Shown here piece by piece: positions 18,137 through 27,644 of a DNA stretch of 64,000 bases. Positions within the stretch are counted from its first letter, which is position 1; every line of letters begins with the position of its first letter. The translations under genes were made by a program, and so were the position numbers. The stretch spans positions 62,001 to 126,000 of the forward strand of contig JAEINQ010000001.1 in NCBI GenBank assembly GCA_016342285.1, in the 5' to 3' direction. The DNA comes from Desulfobacterales bacterium (GTDB taxonomy: Bacteria; Desulfobacterota; Desulfobacteria; Desulfobacterales; JAEINQ01). The notes under the pieces were generated by a model, which saw only the letters and a program-made list of their open reading frames with translations, was not told the DNA's origin and did no database searches.

Positions 18137-20488
18137 ATGAAAGAGGAACCAACGCAGCAAGCCCTGATTCAACGAATCGGTGAACTAGAAGCGGCTCTGG
18201 ATCGAGGCCGCAGCGAAAGGGCCGGTCTCCAGCGTATGGCCGAGCGCTACGCCCTGGCCCTGGATGCCACCGGCGAAGGGGTGTGGGACTGGAATCTGGC
18301 AACCGACGAAGTCTGGCTCAGCCGGCGTTCTTACACCATGCTCGGATACAGCCCGGAAGAATTTCCACCCGCCTACGAAAGCTGGGTCGGACTGCTTCAC
18401 CCGGAGGACAGGGACATCGCCGTCCGGGCGTTCAGGGAATATATCAAGCTCAAACGGAAACACTACGACGCCGAATTCAGAATGAAAACAAAAGAGGGAC
18501 AGTGGCGATGGATATTAGGTCGGGGACGGATTGTCGCCAAAGACGCTTCGGGAAGTCCCCTGCGGATGGTCGGCACCTACGTGGATATCACAGCCCAGAA
18601 GCAGGCCGGGGAGGCCCACGGACAAATCGCCAAATCCTACCAAACCTTGGCCGAAAACCTGCCGGGCATCGTCTACCGCGTCTTTTTGCGCGAACAGGGG
18701 CGGATGCAGTTTTTCAACGACATGCTCGAAAAGATGACCGGATTTTCTCCCCAGGAACTTCATGCCGGACAGGTCTGTCATATCGACCCGCTCATCGTCT
18801 CCGAGGACCACGAACGGGTGTTCAAAACGGTCCAGGAGGCCATCGAACAACACCGCCCCTTTGAAATCGAATACCGGATGATCACCCGGGACAAGGGAAG
18901 GCGCCACGTCCTGGAACGGGGCCAGCCCATTTACGGCGATAACGGCCAACCCCTTTACATCGACGGCGTGATCCTCGACATCACCGAACGCAAGCTCATG
19001 GAAAGGGCACTGATCGAGTCGGAAAACACATTAGAAGCAATTCTGTCCGCATCCCCGGTCGGCATCGCGCTGATTGAAAAGCGAACCATTCGCTGGACCA
19101 ATGGCACCATGACCCGCATCCTCGGATACCATGAGGATGAACTGCTTGGAAAAAACACCCGGGTTCTCTATCTGGACAGTGCCGAATACCAGAGGGTCGG
19201 AAGGCTGGCATACGACCGTCTCGACGGCTCGCGAACAGAAGTCGTTGACACCAAAATGGTGCGAAAAGACGGACGGCCGTTCGACGGCCAGATCGTCATC
19301 CGGCATGTGGATCCGGAGGACTCGTCCAAGGGCGAAATATTCACCTTAACGGACATCACGGAAAGAAAAGCGGCCGAGATGGCCCTTAAAGAAAGCGAAA
19401 GCCGCTTTCGAAGCCTGGCTGAAAATTCCCTGGTCGGCATCTGCATCGTCCAAAACGGTCGCCTTGTCTATCAGAACAATGAACGACTGAATCTATTCTG
19501 CCGACACTCTGGCTCAAACCTGCCCTTTGCCATGGACCGAATTCACCCCAACGATACCGAAAAGTTCGCAGAACTTTACAAGAGCCTGGTGTCCGAAAAA
19601 ATCCTTCGGGCAGAGTTAGAAATCCGCCTTCTCCCCCCCCGCGGACAAACCAGGGACGTGGAAACGACCTGGGCCCATATTCTGGCCAGCCGAATCCGGT
19701 TCGGAGAAGAAACGGCCGTGCTGTTCAACGTCATGGATATTTCCCATGCCAAACAACTCGAACAGATCGTCCGCATTAAAGACAAGATGAGTTCCCTGGG
19801 GCGCATATCGGCCGGGATCGCCCATGAAATTCGAAACCCGCTGGGCGGCATCAACATGTATCTCGGTGTTTTGAAAATGATTGTCGAACCCTTGGAGGGA
19901 ACAGACAACGCCCTTCGGGCATCAGCGATGGCGGTCATCGGCAAGATCCAGGGCGCATCCAACCGGATCGAGGAAGTTATCCGCCGCGTGATGGATTTTG
20001 CCAAACCGACGGTACCGCAACTGATCCCGGTCAATCTCAACGACGCTGTTGACAATGCCCTGGCCCTGGCGTCCGTCAGCCTCCACAAACATGGGATTGC
20101 AGTTCGGCGCCGCCTGGCGGCCGATCTGCCGTGCTGCCACGCGGACCAGGCCATGATGGAACAGGTCCTGTTGAATATCATCAACAACAGCGTCCAGGCC
20201 ATGGAATCGACGAAAAAAGAGAGGCGGTTGGAACTGGTGTCGGCCCGGGTCCAGGGGGGCGTGGCCATCCATCTCAGCGATTCGGGCCCGGGGGTTGCAA
20301 AAAATCTTCGGGAAAGGATTTTTGATCCCTTTGTGACCACCCGATCGGACGGTTCGGGCATCGGACTGAGTATTTCCCACCGCATCGTGGCCGATCACCA
20401 CGGGACCCTGTCGGTTTCCGACAGCCCATGGGGAGGCGCCACGTTCTCCATTCGAATCCCCCTTGAAAAAAGGATGGCCCCACGATGA
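18137..20488 (+). CDS. Multi-PAS sensor histidine kinase, NtrB-like
   Basis: A 783-residue kinase without membrane segments. Four PAS-type domains occupy roughly residues 25-155, 170-290, 295-420 and 425-545; the first contains GVWDWNLATDEVWLSRR, typical of a PAS_3 fold. The HisKA domain holds the His in SLGRISAGIAHEIRNPLGG (about residue 563) and the ATPase domain holds NIINNSVQAM, DSGPGV and GSGIGLSIS. It should sense internal redox or small molecules and phosphorylate the sigma-54 activator whose ATG overlaps its stop codon. A sigma-54 promoter precedes it, implying feedback. Confidence 0.93.
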   Translation: MKEEPTQQALIQRIGELEAALDRGRSERAGLQRMAERYALALDATGEGVWDWNLATDEVWLSRRSYTMLGYSPEEFPPAYESWVGLLHPEDRDIAVRAFREYIKLKRKHYDAEFRMKTKEGQWRWILGRGRIVAKDASGSPLRMVGTYVDITAQKQAGEAHGQIAKSYQTLAENLPGIVYRVFLREQGRMQFFNDMLEKMTGFSPQELHAGQVCHIDPLIVSEDHERVFKTVQEAIEQHRPFEIEYRMITRDKGRRHVLERGQPIYGDNGQPLYIDGVILDITERKLMERALIESENTLEAILSASPVGIALIEKRTIRWTNGTMTRILGYHEDELLGKNTRVLYLDSAEYQRVGRLAYDRLDGSRTEVVDTKMVRKDGRPFDGQIVIRHVDPEDSSKGEIFTLTDITERKAAEMALKESESRFRSLAENSLVGICIVQNGRLVYQNNERLNLFCRHSGSNLPFAMDRIHPNDTEKFAELYKSLVSEKILRAELEIRLLPPRGQTRDVETTWAHILASRIRFGEETAVLFNVMDISHAKQLEQIVRIKDKMSSLGRISAGIAHEIRNPLGGINMYLGVLKMIVEPLEGTDNALRASAMAVIGKIQGASNRIEEVIRRVMDFAKPTVPQLIPVNLNDAVDNALALASVSLHKHGIAVRRRLAADLPCCHADQAMMEQVLLNIINNSVQAMESTKKERRLELVSARVQGGVAIHLSDSGPGVAKNLRERIFDPFVTTRSDGSGIGLSISHRIVADHHGTLSVSDSPWGGATFSIRIPLEKRMAPR

Positions 20489-21867
20489 CGGTTTTCAAAC
20501 TCTTTGTCATTGACGACGAGGAGAGCATTCGCGACGCCGCCCAATTGTTCTTCGGCAAAGACCATGAGGTGACCACCTTTGAATCCGCCGAAGCGGCCCT
20601 TACCGCCATGGCAAGCCGGTCCCCGGACCTGGTGCTGCTCGATATCGGCCTTCCGGGGATGAGCGGCCTCGAAGCCTTAATGGCGATCCGCCGAACCGAT
20701 CCCGACATCAAGGTGATCATGATCACCGCCTATGAGGACATCGAGACCGTGGTGTCGGCCATGCGCCACGGGGCAGACGACTACGTCCTGAAACCCTTTC
20801 GAATGGAAATTCTGGAAACCAGCATCAACAACGCCCTGGAAAAGATCCGGCTTCGAAAAGAGATCCAGATCCTCCAGGAAAGTTACCTGAGGGAACATCT
20901 TCCCTGTTTCATCGGCGACAGCAGCACCATTCAGGAGGTCATGGACTTTGTGACCGCCGTGGCCAAGAGCCCGGACACGCCGGTGCTGGTTTCCGGAGAG
21001 ACCGGGACCGGCAAGGAACTGATCGCCAAAACCATCCACTACAAGAGCCCCAACCATGCCAAAGCCTTTGTGGCCCTGAACTGTGCGGCCATTCCGGAAG
21101 AACTCATCGAAAGCGAACTGTTCGGATATGAAAAAGGGGCTTTTTCCGGCGCCGGCGCAGCCGGCAAGAAAGGAATGATCGAAGAGGCCGCCGGCGGCAC
21201 CCTGTTTCTCGACGAAGTGGGCGACCTGAGTCTTGGCGCCCAGGCCAAACTGCTCCGCTTCCTGGAAAACGGCGAGTATTACCGGGTCGGGAGCAGTCGC
21301 AAGCGCTGTGTCAACACCCGCATCGTCTCGGCAACCAATCGGAACCTGGAAGAGATGATCGAAAACAGCCGGTTCCGGCGGGATCTGTTTCACCGGCTGG
21401 CCGTAATCACCGTCAGCGTTCCCTCCCTCAACCAGCGGCCCGAGGACATTGTACCCATGGCCAAATTCTTCCTGGTCGAGTACGGCAAAAAATTCAACAA
21501 ACCCATGGGCGGTTTCAGCCCGGACGCAGAGGACGCACTGAGGCGGCATCACTGGTCCGGAAATGTTCGGGAGCTGAAAAACTGCATCGAGCGGGCCGTG
21601 CTTCTCGGGAAGGGTTCGGAATTGTCCCTGGACGACCTCGGAATCCTAGGCGGAATCCTCCCTCCTCCAGCCTGTGGCCCGGACGGATTTTCTCTTCCAC
21701 CCCTTATGCCCGAAGGCGTCGACCTGGGTGAGATCATTGCATCCGTTGAAAAAGCCTATTTCTTGGAAGCCATCAAAATTTCGGCTCAAAACGCCAGTGA
21801 GGCCGCGAGACACCTCGGCATGAACTACTACGCCTTCCGCAGGCGCAGGGAAAAGCTCGGGCTTTGA
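20485..21867 (+). CDS. NtrC-family sigma-54 response regulator with GAFSGA
   Basis: A 460-residue activator. Receiver domain with phosphoacceptor in LVLLDIGLPGMSG and Lys in YVLKPF; AAA+ domain with Walker A GETGTGKE, Walker B TLFLDEVGDL and arginine finger region FRRDLFHRLAV; C-terminal Fis-like helix-turn-helix (NASEAARHLGMNYYAFRRRR). The loop that contacts sigma-54, normally GAFTGA, reads GAFSGA here, a conservative Thr to Ser change. Its ATG overlaps the kinase stop, so the two form a pair. The likely target is the -24/-12 promoter at 22198, 331 bases downstream, with a palindrome at 22095. Confidence 0.95.
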   Translation: MTVFKLFVIDDEESIRDAAQLFFGKDHEVTTFESAEAALTAMASRSPDLVLLDIGLPGMSGLEALMAIRRTDPDIKVIMITAYEDIETVVSAMRHGADDYVLKPFRMEILETSINNALEKIRLRKEIQILQESYLREHLPCFIGDSSTIQEVMDFVTAVAKSPDTPVLVSGETGTGKELIAKTIHYKSPNHAKAFVALNCAAIPEELIESELFGYEKGAFSGAGAAGKKGMIEEAAGGTLFLDEVGDLSLGAQAKLLRFLENGEYYRVGSSRKRCVNTRIVSATNRNLEEMIENSRFRRDLFHRLAVITVSVPSLNQRPEDIVPMAKFFLVEYGKKFNKPMGGFSPDAEDALRRHHWSGNVRELKNCIERAVLLGKGSELSLDDLGILGGILPPPACGPDGFSLPPLMPEGVDLGEIIASVEKAYFLEAIKISAQNASEAARHLGMNYYAFRRRREKLGL

Positions 21868-21885
21868 CGGCCCATGTCGCTTAGG

Positions 21886-21974
21886 AGGATTGTCATATTC
21901 CTGTTCCGTTTAAGCGACAACCGACCCGTTCGATAAGGCCGCATATCAGCCATGGCAATACCGCTGACAATCCG
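21886..21974. repeat. Short inverted-repeat element, copy 2 of 3
   Basis: Left end AGGATTGTCATATTCCTG and right end GCTGACAATCCGT are inverted repeats about 89 bases apart. The left 30 bases align with copies at 12188 and 57630. It sits 18 bases after the activator stop codon. Confidence 0.8.
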
Positions 21975-22094
21975 TATATATGTGAACATCGATCAACTCC
22001 GTAACCGGTATCGGAACTTTTCTCTGACAAACGCTGATAATCCGCTGCAGGGATCATTTTTACCTTGGCCGTTGTGCGTCTTCGCCAATACCCC

Positions 22095-22110
22095 TGTGCA
22101 ATAGTGCACA
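22095..22110 (+). promoter_or_regulatory. Predicted activator binding site (UAS) of module A
   Basis: Perfect palindrome TGTGCA-N4-TGCACA, 88 bases upstream of the sigma-54 promoter at 22198, the usual position for an enhancer site. A similar half-site, TTGTGCG, lies about 25 bases before it. The binding protein is inferred to be the adjacent GAFSGA activator. Confidence 0.6.
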
Positions 22111-22197
22111 ATTCACCATTCAGACCCGCCACGCCTTCTCACCTAAAAACCAGACAACAATTCAAGATCATTGAACATAAACAATAGCCCACCTTCC

Positions 22198-22213
22198 TGG
22201 CATGGCTGTTGCT
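22198..22213 (+). promoter_or_regulatory. Sigma-54 promoter of receiver/chemoreceptor operon A
   Basis: TGGCAT-N5-TTGCT, five of six -24 positions and all of the -12 box, with exact spacing. It lies 71 bases before the receiver gene. Confidence 0.8.
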
Positions 22214-22283
22214 CATAGACAGAACAGGGTTCGGGCAATGGCGGCAGGCATTGCCCATGGCCCCAAATCAAAAGGGAGGTCCC

Positions 22284-22694
22284 ATGGTCCTGGAAAAGAA
22301 CTTTTCGCCGGTCCGGGTTCTGATCATCGACGACGACTATTTCGTCAGGGATGCCCTGGAGATGTTCTTTCAAAATCGCGGGTGTTTCTGCTCAGCAAGT
22401 CCCAGCGCCGAAGAAGGGCTCAAACAGATGCAAGCGCAATCCTTTAATATTGTGGTCTGCGACTATCGTCTCCCGGGCTTGGACGGCCTCTCCTTTTTTC
22501 GAAGGATCCGCGATTGGAAGCAGAAACCGGTGAAGATCCTCATCTCAGCCTACGGCCATCCCAAACTGGCCCAGGAGGCTGTGAATATCGGGGTCGACAC
22601 TTATTTCCAGAAACCCTTTGCCGATGGGCAAATCGAAATGGCTCTGAATCGACTGATCGAAACCATTAACAGTCATGATTTGAGCATGTCATAA
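22284..22694 (+). CDS. Single-domain response regulator
   Basis: A 136-residue CheY-like receiver: acidic pair in VLIIDDDYFVRD, phosphoacceptor Asp in VVCDYRLPGLDG, switch Ser in ILISAYG and Lys in YFQKPF. There is no output domain. GGGAGG before ATG 22284 decides the start over two upstream ATGs. It is 18 bases upstream of a chemoreceptor gene and shares its sigma-54 promoter, so it may relay to the chemotaxis motor or act as a phosphate sink. Confidence 0.92.
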   Translation: MVLEKNFSPVRVLIIDDDYFVRDALEMFFQNRGCFCSASPSAEEGLKQMQAQSFNIVVCDYRLPGLDGLSFFRRIRDWKQKPVKILISAYGHPKLAQEAVNIGVDTYFQKPFADGQIEMALNRLIETINSHDLSMS

Positions 22695-22712
22695 CCTGAA
22701 AGGGGGTCGAAG

Positions 22713-24305
22713 ATGATGAAGCGGATGAAGCTCAGCACCAAACTTTGGGGACTCACCGTCCTGCTGCTGGGGGCGGTCGCAATCGTGGCGGCCAGCTCGA
22801 TCTTTTCCATCGGTGGTATTCTCTCCGCAAGCGGGAAGTATGCCGAGGCGGCCGGCACCGCCACCTTCATGGTCGAAAAGGAAGTGGATCATCTCAAATG
22901 GGTCAACAAGGTCAAGGACCTGTTCATCAACAAGACCGCCAAGCTCGACGTCCAGCTCGACTATACCAAGTGCGGGCTCGGAAAATTCCTCTACGGCGAA
23001 AAGGGTAAGGCCCTGGCCGCATCGGATACCGAGATTCAGCGGATTCTCGAATCCCTCAAAGCCTCACACATCCGGCTGCACGAATCCGGCCACGGCATCA
23101 ACAAAACCGTGGCGACCCAGGGCCACGAGGCGGCCCACCGGGTCTTCACGTCCAAAACCCTGCCCGCCCTGGCCGACACCCAGGCCAAAATGAAGGCCCT
23201 GGCCGACAGGCTCAATGTTGAAAAAGCCGGCGCCGAGGCCAGCATGAAAACCACCGGCACCCGGGCCGAGTGGTCGGCCGGTACCGTGACGGTCCTGGCC
23301 ATAGTCATCGGGGGGCTGCTGAGTTTTCTGGCCATTCGCTCGACGACCGGCCCGTTGAATCGGATCATCGCCGGGCTCAACGAGGGTGCCGACCAGGTCT
23401 CTTCGGCCGCGGGCCTGGTGTCGACCTCCAGCCAGTCCCTGGCCGAGGGGTCTGCGGAACAGGCCGCCTCCATCGAAGAGACATCCTCCAGTCTCGAAGA
23501 AATGTCTTCCATGACCAGCCAGAACGCCGACCATGCCAGGCAGGCCGATACGCTCATGCAGAAAACCAACGCCGTGGTCCAAGAGGCCGATACGGCCATG
23601 TCCGAATTGACCGTTTCCATGAAAGAAATCACCAGTGCCAGCGAAGAGACCTCCAAGATTATTAAGACCATCGACGAGATCGCTTTTCAGACCAACCTGC
23701 TGGCCTTAAACGCCGCCGTGGAAGCGGCCCGGGCCGGCGAGGCCGGGGCCGGGTTTGCCGTGGTGGCCGACGAGGTCAGAAACCTGGCCATGAGGGCCGC
23801 CGATGCGGCCAAAAACACTGCCGTTCTTATCGAAGGGACAGTGAAGAAAATCAACGGGGGATCGGAGTTGGTCGCCTCTGCCAATGAGGCTTTTCAGCAG
23901 GTGGCTGAAAGTTCGGCCAAAGTGGGCGGACTCGTCGGTGAAATCGCCGCGGCCTCCAATGAACAGTCCCAGGGGATCGGGCAGATCAATACGGCGGTCA
24001 ATGAAATGGACAAGGTGGTCCAGAACAACGCGGCCTGCGCCGAGGAATCCGCATCGGCCTCAGAGGAGATGAGCGCCCAGGCCGAGCAGATGAAATCCAT
24101 GGTGGGCGAGTTGGTGGTTCTCGTTGACGGTTCGACACCATCGGAGCGATCCATAGCCCCCCGCACCATTTCCGCTGCACGGAGACGGACGGTTGCCAAT
24201 CCTTATGGAAAATCTACCCTCGGGGCCTCCCGCCTGAAAACGGTTAAAAAGGTCGGCCCCAAAGACCTGATTCCCCTGGACGACGACGACTTCAAGGACT
24301 TTTAA
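22713..24305 (+). CDS. Methyl-accepting chemotaxis protein with CZB-like sensor
   Basis: A 530-residue chemoreceptor. First membrane helix at about residues 10-33, an extracytoplasmic domain (about 45-180), second helix at about 187-207, then a long signalling coiled coil with the hairpin tip [23 protein letters not shown]. The sensor domain carries [17 protein letters not shown] and [10 protein letters not shown], the His, Cys, His and His pattern of chemoreceptor zinc-binding (CZB) domains, which sense zinc or oxidants. CZB domains are usually cytoplasmic at the C-terminus, so this placement is unusual. The C-terminus [12 protein letters not shown] is shared with the other chemoreceptor in the window. 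Confidence 0.93.
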   Translation: MMKRMKLSTKLWGLTVLLLGAVAIVAASSIFSIGGILSASGKYAEAAGTATFMVEKEVDHLKWVNKVKDLFINKTAKLDVQLDYTKCGLGKFLYGEKGKALAASDTEIQRILESLKASHIRLHESGHGINKTVATQGHEAAHRVFTSKTLPALADTQAKMKALADRLNVEKAGAEASMKTTGTRAEWSAGTVTVLAIVIGGLLSFLAIRSTTGPLNRIIAGLNEGADQVSSAAGLVSTSSQSLAEGSAEQAASIEETSSSLEEMSSMTSQNADHARQADTLMQKTNAVVQEADTAMSELTVSMKEITSASEETSKIIKTIDEIAFQTNLLALNAAVEAARAGEAGAGFAVVADEVRNLAMRAADAAKNTAVLIEGTVKKINGGSELVASANEAFQQVAESSAKVGGLVGEIAAASNEQSQGIGQINTAVNEMDKVVQNNAACAEESASASEEMSAQAEQMKSMVGELVVLVDGSTPSERSIAPRTISAARRRTVANPYGKSTLGASRLKTVKKVGPKDLIPLDDDDFKDF

Positions 24306-24341
24306 TCCATAAGGATGACCGGATCGAATCCGTGGACCGAG

Positions 24342-24377
24342 ACGGGGGGCCTGCTGCCCTCCGTTTCATTGTTTTTC
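24342..24377 (+). terminator. Likely terminator after chemoreceptor A
   Basis: Stem ACGGGGGGC / GCCCTCCGT (one G-T pair), loop CTGCT, followed by TTCATTGTTTTT. It lies 37 bases after the stop codon. Confidence 0.65.
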
Positions 24378-24487
24378 CGTCAGGATCTTGACCCCTCCGC
24401 CCGTTTTATATCCCCTGCCATGATCCATCCTTGCCTTACAGGCACCCAATCTATTGAAATGTTTTTGAAAAAAATTGCCATGAGGTT

Positions 24488-24503
24488 CGGCACAAATCCT
24501 GCT
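24488..24503 (+). promoter_or_regulatory. Sigma-54 promoter of the module B kinase
   Basis: CGGCAC-N5-CTGCT with GG and GC at exact spacing, 63 bases before the kinase ATG. A small palindrome CGGAT-N3-ATCCG at 24320-24332 is a possible activator site. Confidence 0.6.
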
Positions 24504-24565
24504 TTACAAAGAAACGGACCCATCGAATTCCTGATCGAATGTGACAACTCCGGGTGGACTCACAG

Positions 24566-25948
24566 ATGTTTTGGTTATCCTCAAGATATATACGCCTCGT
24601 TTTCACAACGGTTGCCCTGCTGCTGACAGGCGTGCCGACTGTTTCCGCTTTCGACGTCGGGAACCAGATTTCGGTCGGGGTCTACAACTTCGAACCCCTG
24701 GTCTTCGTCGATGACGACGGCCGGGCCAGGGGCCTGTTCATCGATGTTCTCAACCATGTGGCCCGGCAGGAAGGATGGGGAATCCGTTACATTCCCGGCT
24801 CCTGGCATGAATGCCTGGAGCGCCTGAAACGCGGCGAGATCGATCTGCTGGGAAGCATCGCCTACTCAGCGGAAAGAGCTAAAACCCTCGATTTCACTGA
24901 AGAATTCCTGTTTCTGGACTGGGGACTGGTGTACCAGCAAAAAGGCGGTAATATTCAGACCATCTTCGACCTGGAGGGCAAGACCGTCAGCGTGCTCAGG
25001 GACAGCATCTATACCTCCGGCTTCCGGTCCCTGCTGGAACAATTCGGCATTCGGGCGAATCTGGTGGAAAAGAACGAATATGCCCAGGTCTTTCAATCCA
25101 TACACAACCACGAGGCCGATGCCGGGATCAACGCCCAGGTCAGCGGCATGCGCATCGAAAACCGCTACGCCATCGAACGGACCCAGATATTTTTCTCTCC
25201 GATCAAAATCCGTTTCGCTGCAAAAAAAGGGACGGGCAAACCGATCTTGGCCACACTGGACCGTCACTTTTCGGCATTGAAAAGTGACAAGCAATCCGTT
25301 TACCACACCCAGCTCAAACGCTGGATGGGCCTTTACGAAAAACCAACCCCCTTTCCGGTCTGGCTGAAGTGGACCATCGCCATCCTGGTCCTGGCGCTGA
25401 TGTTCGTCATCGGGTTCAGCATCATATTGAACCGACAGGTGAACACCCGGACCCGTGAACTCTCCGACACCAACCGGGAATTGGCCGAGAGTGAAAAGCG
25501 ACTGCGGCAAAACGAGGATCGGTTTCGGGCCATTGCCGACTATACCTACGACTGGGAATCCTGGCTCGGTCCCGGCGGCGACATCCTCTGGACCAACCCG
25601 GCCGTGGAACGGGTGACCGGGTACAGTCCCCAAGAATACCGGGCTCTGTCGGAGAACTTGCAGGAAAGAATCAAAAAAGTGTTTCTACCGGAAGATCGGG
25701 ATCAACTCACCGAACTTATTCAGCAGGGGTTGAAAGAGAGAGCTGCCGTCAATGATATCCCTTTCAGAATCAGACGCAAGGACGGGGTTCTGGGCTGGGT
25801 ATCCATATCCTACCAACCCATCTACGCTGCCGACGGCACCTATCTGGGCCTGCGTGCCAGCATGCGGGATATTACCGAGCGGCGAAAAATCGAGGAAGAC
25901 TATCGGAACGTCTTCAACCGCATGTCCGACGGTTTCGCCCTCCATTAA
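24566..25948 (+). CDS. Periplasmic-binding-domain sensor kinase, N-terminal part ending at an in-frame stop
   Basis: A 460-residue piece starting with a signal peptide (cleavage after VSA), a periplasmic amino-acid-type binding domain (SBP_bac_3; SVGVYNFEPLVFVDDDG, GEIDLLGSIAYSAERA), one membrane helix (TIAILVLALMFVIGFSIIL) and a PAS domain (TNPAVERVTGYSPQEY). A TAA at 25946-25948 interrupts a second PAS domain: GFALH-stop-IICNDQGEPIDYRF. The usual residue at that place is Glu, so one GAA to TAA change explains it. The frame continues open after the stop through the kinase core. ATG 24566 is chosen over GTG 24554 because it opens at the signal peptide. Confidence 0.85.
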   Translation: MFWLSSRYIRLVFTTVALLLTGVPTVSAFDVGNQISVGVYNFEPLVFVDDDGRARGLFIDVLNHVARQEGWGIRYIPGSWHECLERLKRGEIDLLGSIAYSAERAKTLDFTEEFLFLDWGLVYQQKGGNIQTIFDLEGKTVSVLRDSIYTSGFRSLLEQFGIRANLVEKNEYAQVFQSIHNHEADAGINAQVSGMRIENRYAIERTQIFFSPIKIRFAAKKGTGKPILATLDRHFSALKSDKQSVYHTQLKRWMGLYEKPTPFPVWLKWTIAILVLALMFVIGFSIILNRQVNTRTRELSDTNRELAESEKRLRQNEDRFRAIADYTYDWESWLGPGGDILWTNPAVERVTGYSPQEYRALSENLQERIKKVFLPEDRDQLTELIQQGLKERAAVNDIPFRIRRKDGVLGWVSISYQPIYAADGTYLGLRASMRDITERRKIEEDYRNVFNRMSDGFALH

Positions 25949-26017
25949 ATCATCTGCAACGACCAGGGCGAGCCCATCGACTACCGCTTTCTCGCCGTTA
26001 ATCTCGCATTCGAGCAG

Positions 26018-27448
26018 ATGACCGGTTTGGGGGGACACCAGGTCATCGGGAAAACCGTCATGGAGGTGCTACCGGCCACCGAGTCGGCCTGGATCGATAC
26101 TTACGGACAGGTGGCGATCACCTGTGAACCGGCCAGTTTCGAAAATTACAGCCGGGAACTGGATCGCCATTTTACCGTTACGGCCTATTGTCCGGAAAAA
26201 GGCCAGTTCGCCTGCATCTTTCAGGACATCACCGAACGAAAACAGGCTGAAGAAGAAAAAAGGACGCTTCAGGAACGGCTGCAACAGGCCCAGAAGATGG
26301 AAGCCATCGGCACCCTGGCCGGAGGCATCGCCCACGACTTCAACAACATTCTCGGCGCCATCATCGGCTACGGCGAGATGATGGAAATCTTCGATCTTGC
26401 CGAAGAGAGCGACCTGCGGGAAAACCTCACCGAAATGATCCGTGCCGCATACCGGGCAAAGGATCTGGTCGGTCATATCCTGACCTTCAGCCGGCAGACG
26501 GAAATAGAGAAAACGGCTGTGGACCTGAGCCCCATGGTCAAAGAGATCCTCAAGCTGATCCGCGCCACCATTCCCAGCACCATCGACATCGTTTCGGAAA
26601 TCCGCGCGAAAAACGACACCATCTTCGCCGACCCGGCCCAGATGCACCAGGTGGTCATGAACCTGTGCACCAACGCAGCCCACGCCATGCGCGAGGCCGG
26701 CGGCACCCTGACGGTCTCACTGTCCGAAGAGAAGATCACCGGAAACACGGCCATCGGCGAGGGCACACCGCCATCAGGCCCCCATGTCCGGCTTTGCGTC
26801 CGCGACACCGGAACGGGCATTGCCGAGGAGCACCTGGGCCGCATTTTCGACCCCTATTTCACCACCAAAAAACAAGGCGAAGGGACCGGGCTCGGATTGT
26901 CCGTCATTCACGGCATTGTCACCGCCCTCGGCGGACACATCACCGTGGACAGCCAGCCCGGCATGGGAAGCACCTTTACTGTTTTGCTGCCGTCCCTTCT
27001 TCAGCCAAAGAAAGTGCCCGCCGAAACATCGGCCAACGCCCCCCTGCCCAGGGGCCATGGCTGCATCCTTTTGGTGGATGACGAGCCGGCACTGGTCAAT
27101 GTGGGGAGCAAGATGATGACGCGACTCGGCTACGAGGTGGTCTCCCACACCAGCAGCCGCGACGCCCTGGAAGCGTTTCAACAGGACCCGGGCCGGTTCG
27201 ACCTGGTCATCACCGACCAGACCATGCCGGCCATGACCGGCATGGAACTGGCCAGGGCCATCATGGGCGTCCGCCCGGACCAGCCCGTGATCATCTGCAC
27301 CGGCTACAGCGAAACGGTTTCCAAAGAAACGGCCCGGGCGGTCGGGATCCGTGACTTTCTTTACAAGCCCATGTCGACCCGTCAGATCGCCGAGACCCTT
27401 CACCGGGTTTTATCGGACAAGCCGTCGATCGAAGAGGGCAATCGTTAG
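26018..27448 (+). CDS. Sensor kinase core and receiver, C-terminal part of the interrupted kinase
   Basis: This is the continuation of the preceding gene in the same frame; open sequence begins at 25949, and the first ATG is 26018. It has the rest of the second PAS domain, a HisKA domain with GGIAHDFNNILGAIIG, an ATPase domain (DTGTGIAEE, EGTGLGLSVIHG) and a C-terminal receiver (ILLVDDEPALVN, VITDQTMPAMTG, FLYKPM). Read through, the whole protein is about 960 residues and would be a complete ligand-sensing hybrid kinase. As it stands the kinase could only be made from an internal start without ribosome site, or by suppression of the TAA. Confidence 0.85.
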   Translation: MTGLGGHQVIGKTVMEVLPATESAWIDTYGQVAITCEPASFENYSRELDRHFTVTAYCPEKGQFACIFQDITERKQAEEEKRTLQERLQQAQKMEAIGTLAGGIAHDFNNILGAIIGYGEMMEIFDLAEESDLRENLTEMIRAAYRAKDLVGHILTFSRQTEIEKTAVDLSPMVKEILKLIRATIPSTIDIVSEIRAKNDTIFADPAQMHQVVMNLCTNAAHAMREAGGTLTVSLSEEKITGNTAIGEGTPPSGPHVRLCVRDTGTGIAEEHLGRIFDPYFTTKKQGEGTGLGLSVIHGIVTALGGHITVDSQPGMGSTFTVLLPSLLQPKKVPAETSANAPLPRGHGCILLVDDEPALVNVGSKMMTRLGYEVVSHTSSRDALEAFQQDPGRFDLVITDQTMPAMTGMELARAIMGVRPDQPVIICTGYSETVSKETARAVGIRDFLYKPMSTRQIAETLHRVLSDKPSIEEGNR

Positions 27449-27554
27449 TGAGTATGGATAGGGATCTGGCCGGTGTGGCGTTCACGAAACCCTGGAAGGA
27501 TGGAAGGAAGGGATATTGGATTGTAACCGGCACTATCCTCCCAATAATTCAATA

Positions 27555-27586
27555 TTTTCTTTGTGCGCTTTGTGCCTTTGTGGTTT
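27555..27586. repeat. CACAAAG-type repeat, half copy
   Basis: TTTCTTTGTGCGCTTTGTGC followed by CTTTGTGGTTT matches the right arm of the inverted repeats at 16764 and 41354; the left arm is absent. Confidence 0.65.
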
Positions 27587-27644
27587 CAATGACTTCTTGA
27601 TAGACTGTCAATAAAGGTAATTCCAGGTACAGGACAACACACCA

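Noticed and set aside
27520..27536. Sigma-54 promoter before the module B activator (CGGCAC near 27526)
   Set aside because: The -12 GC is missing at the required distance.
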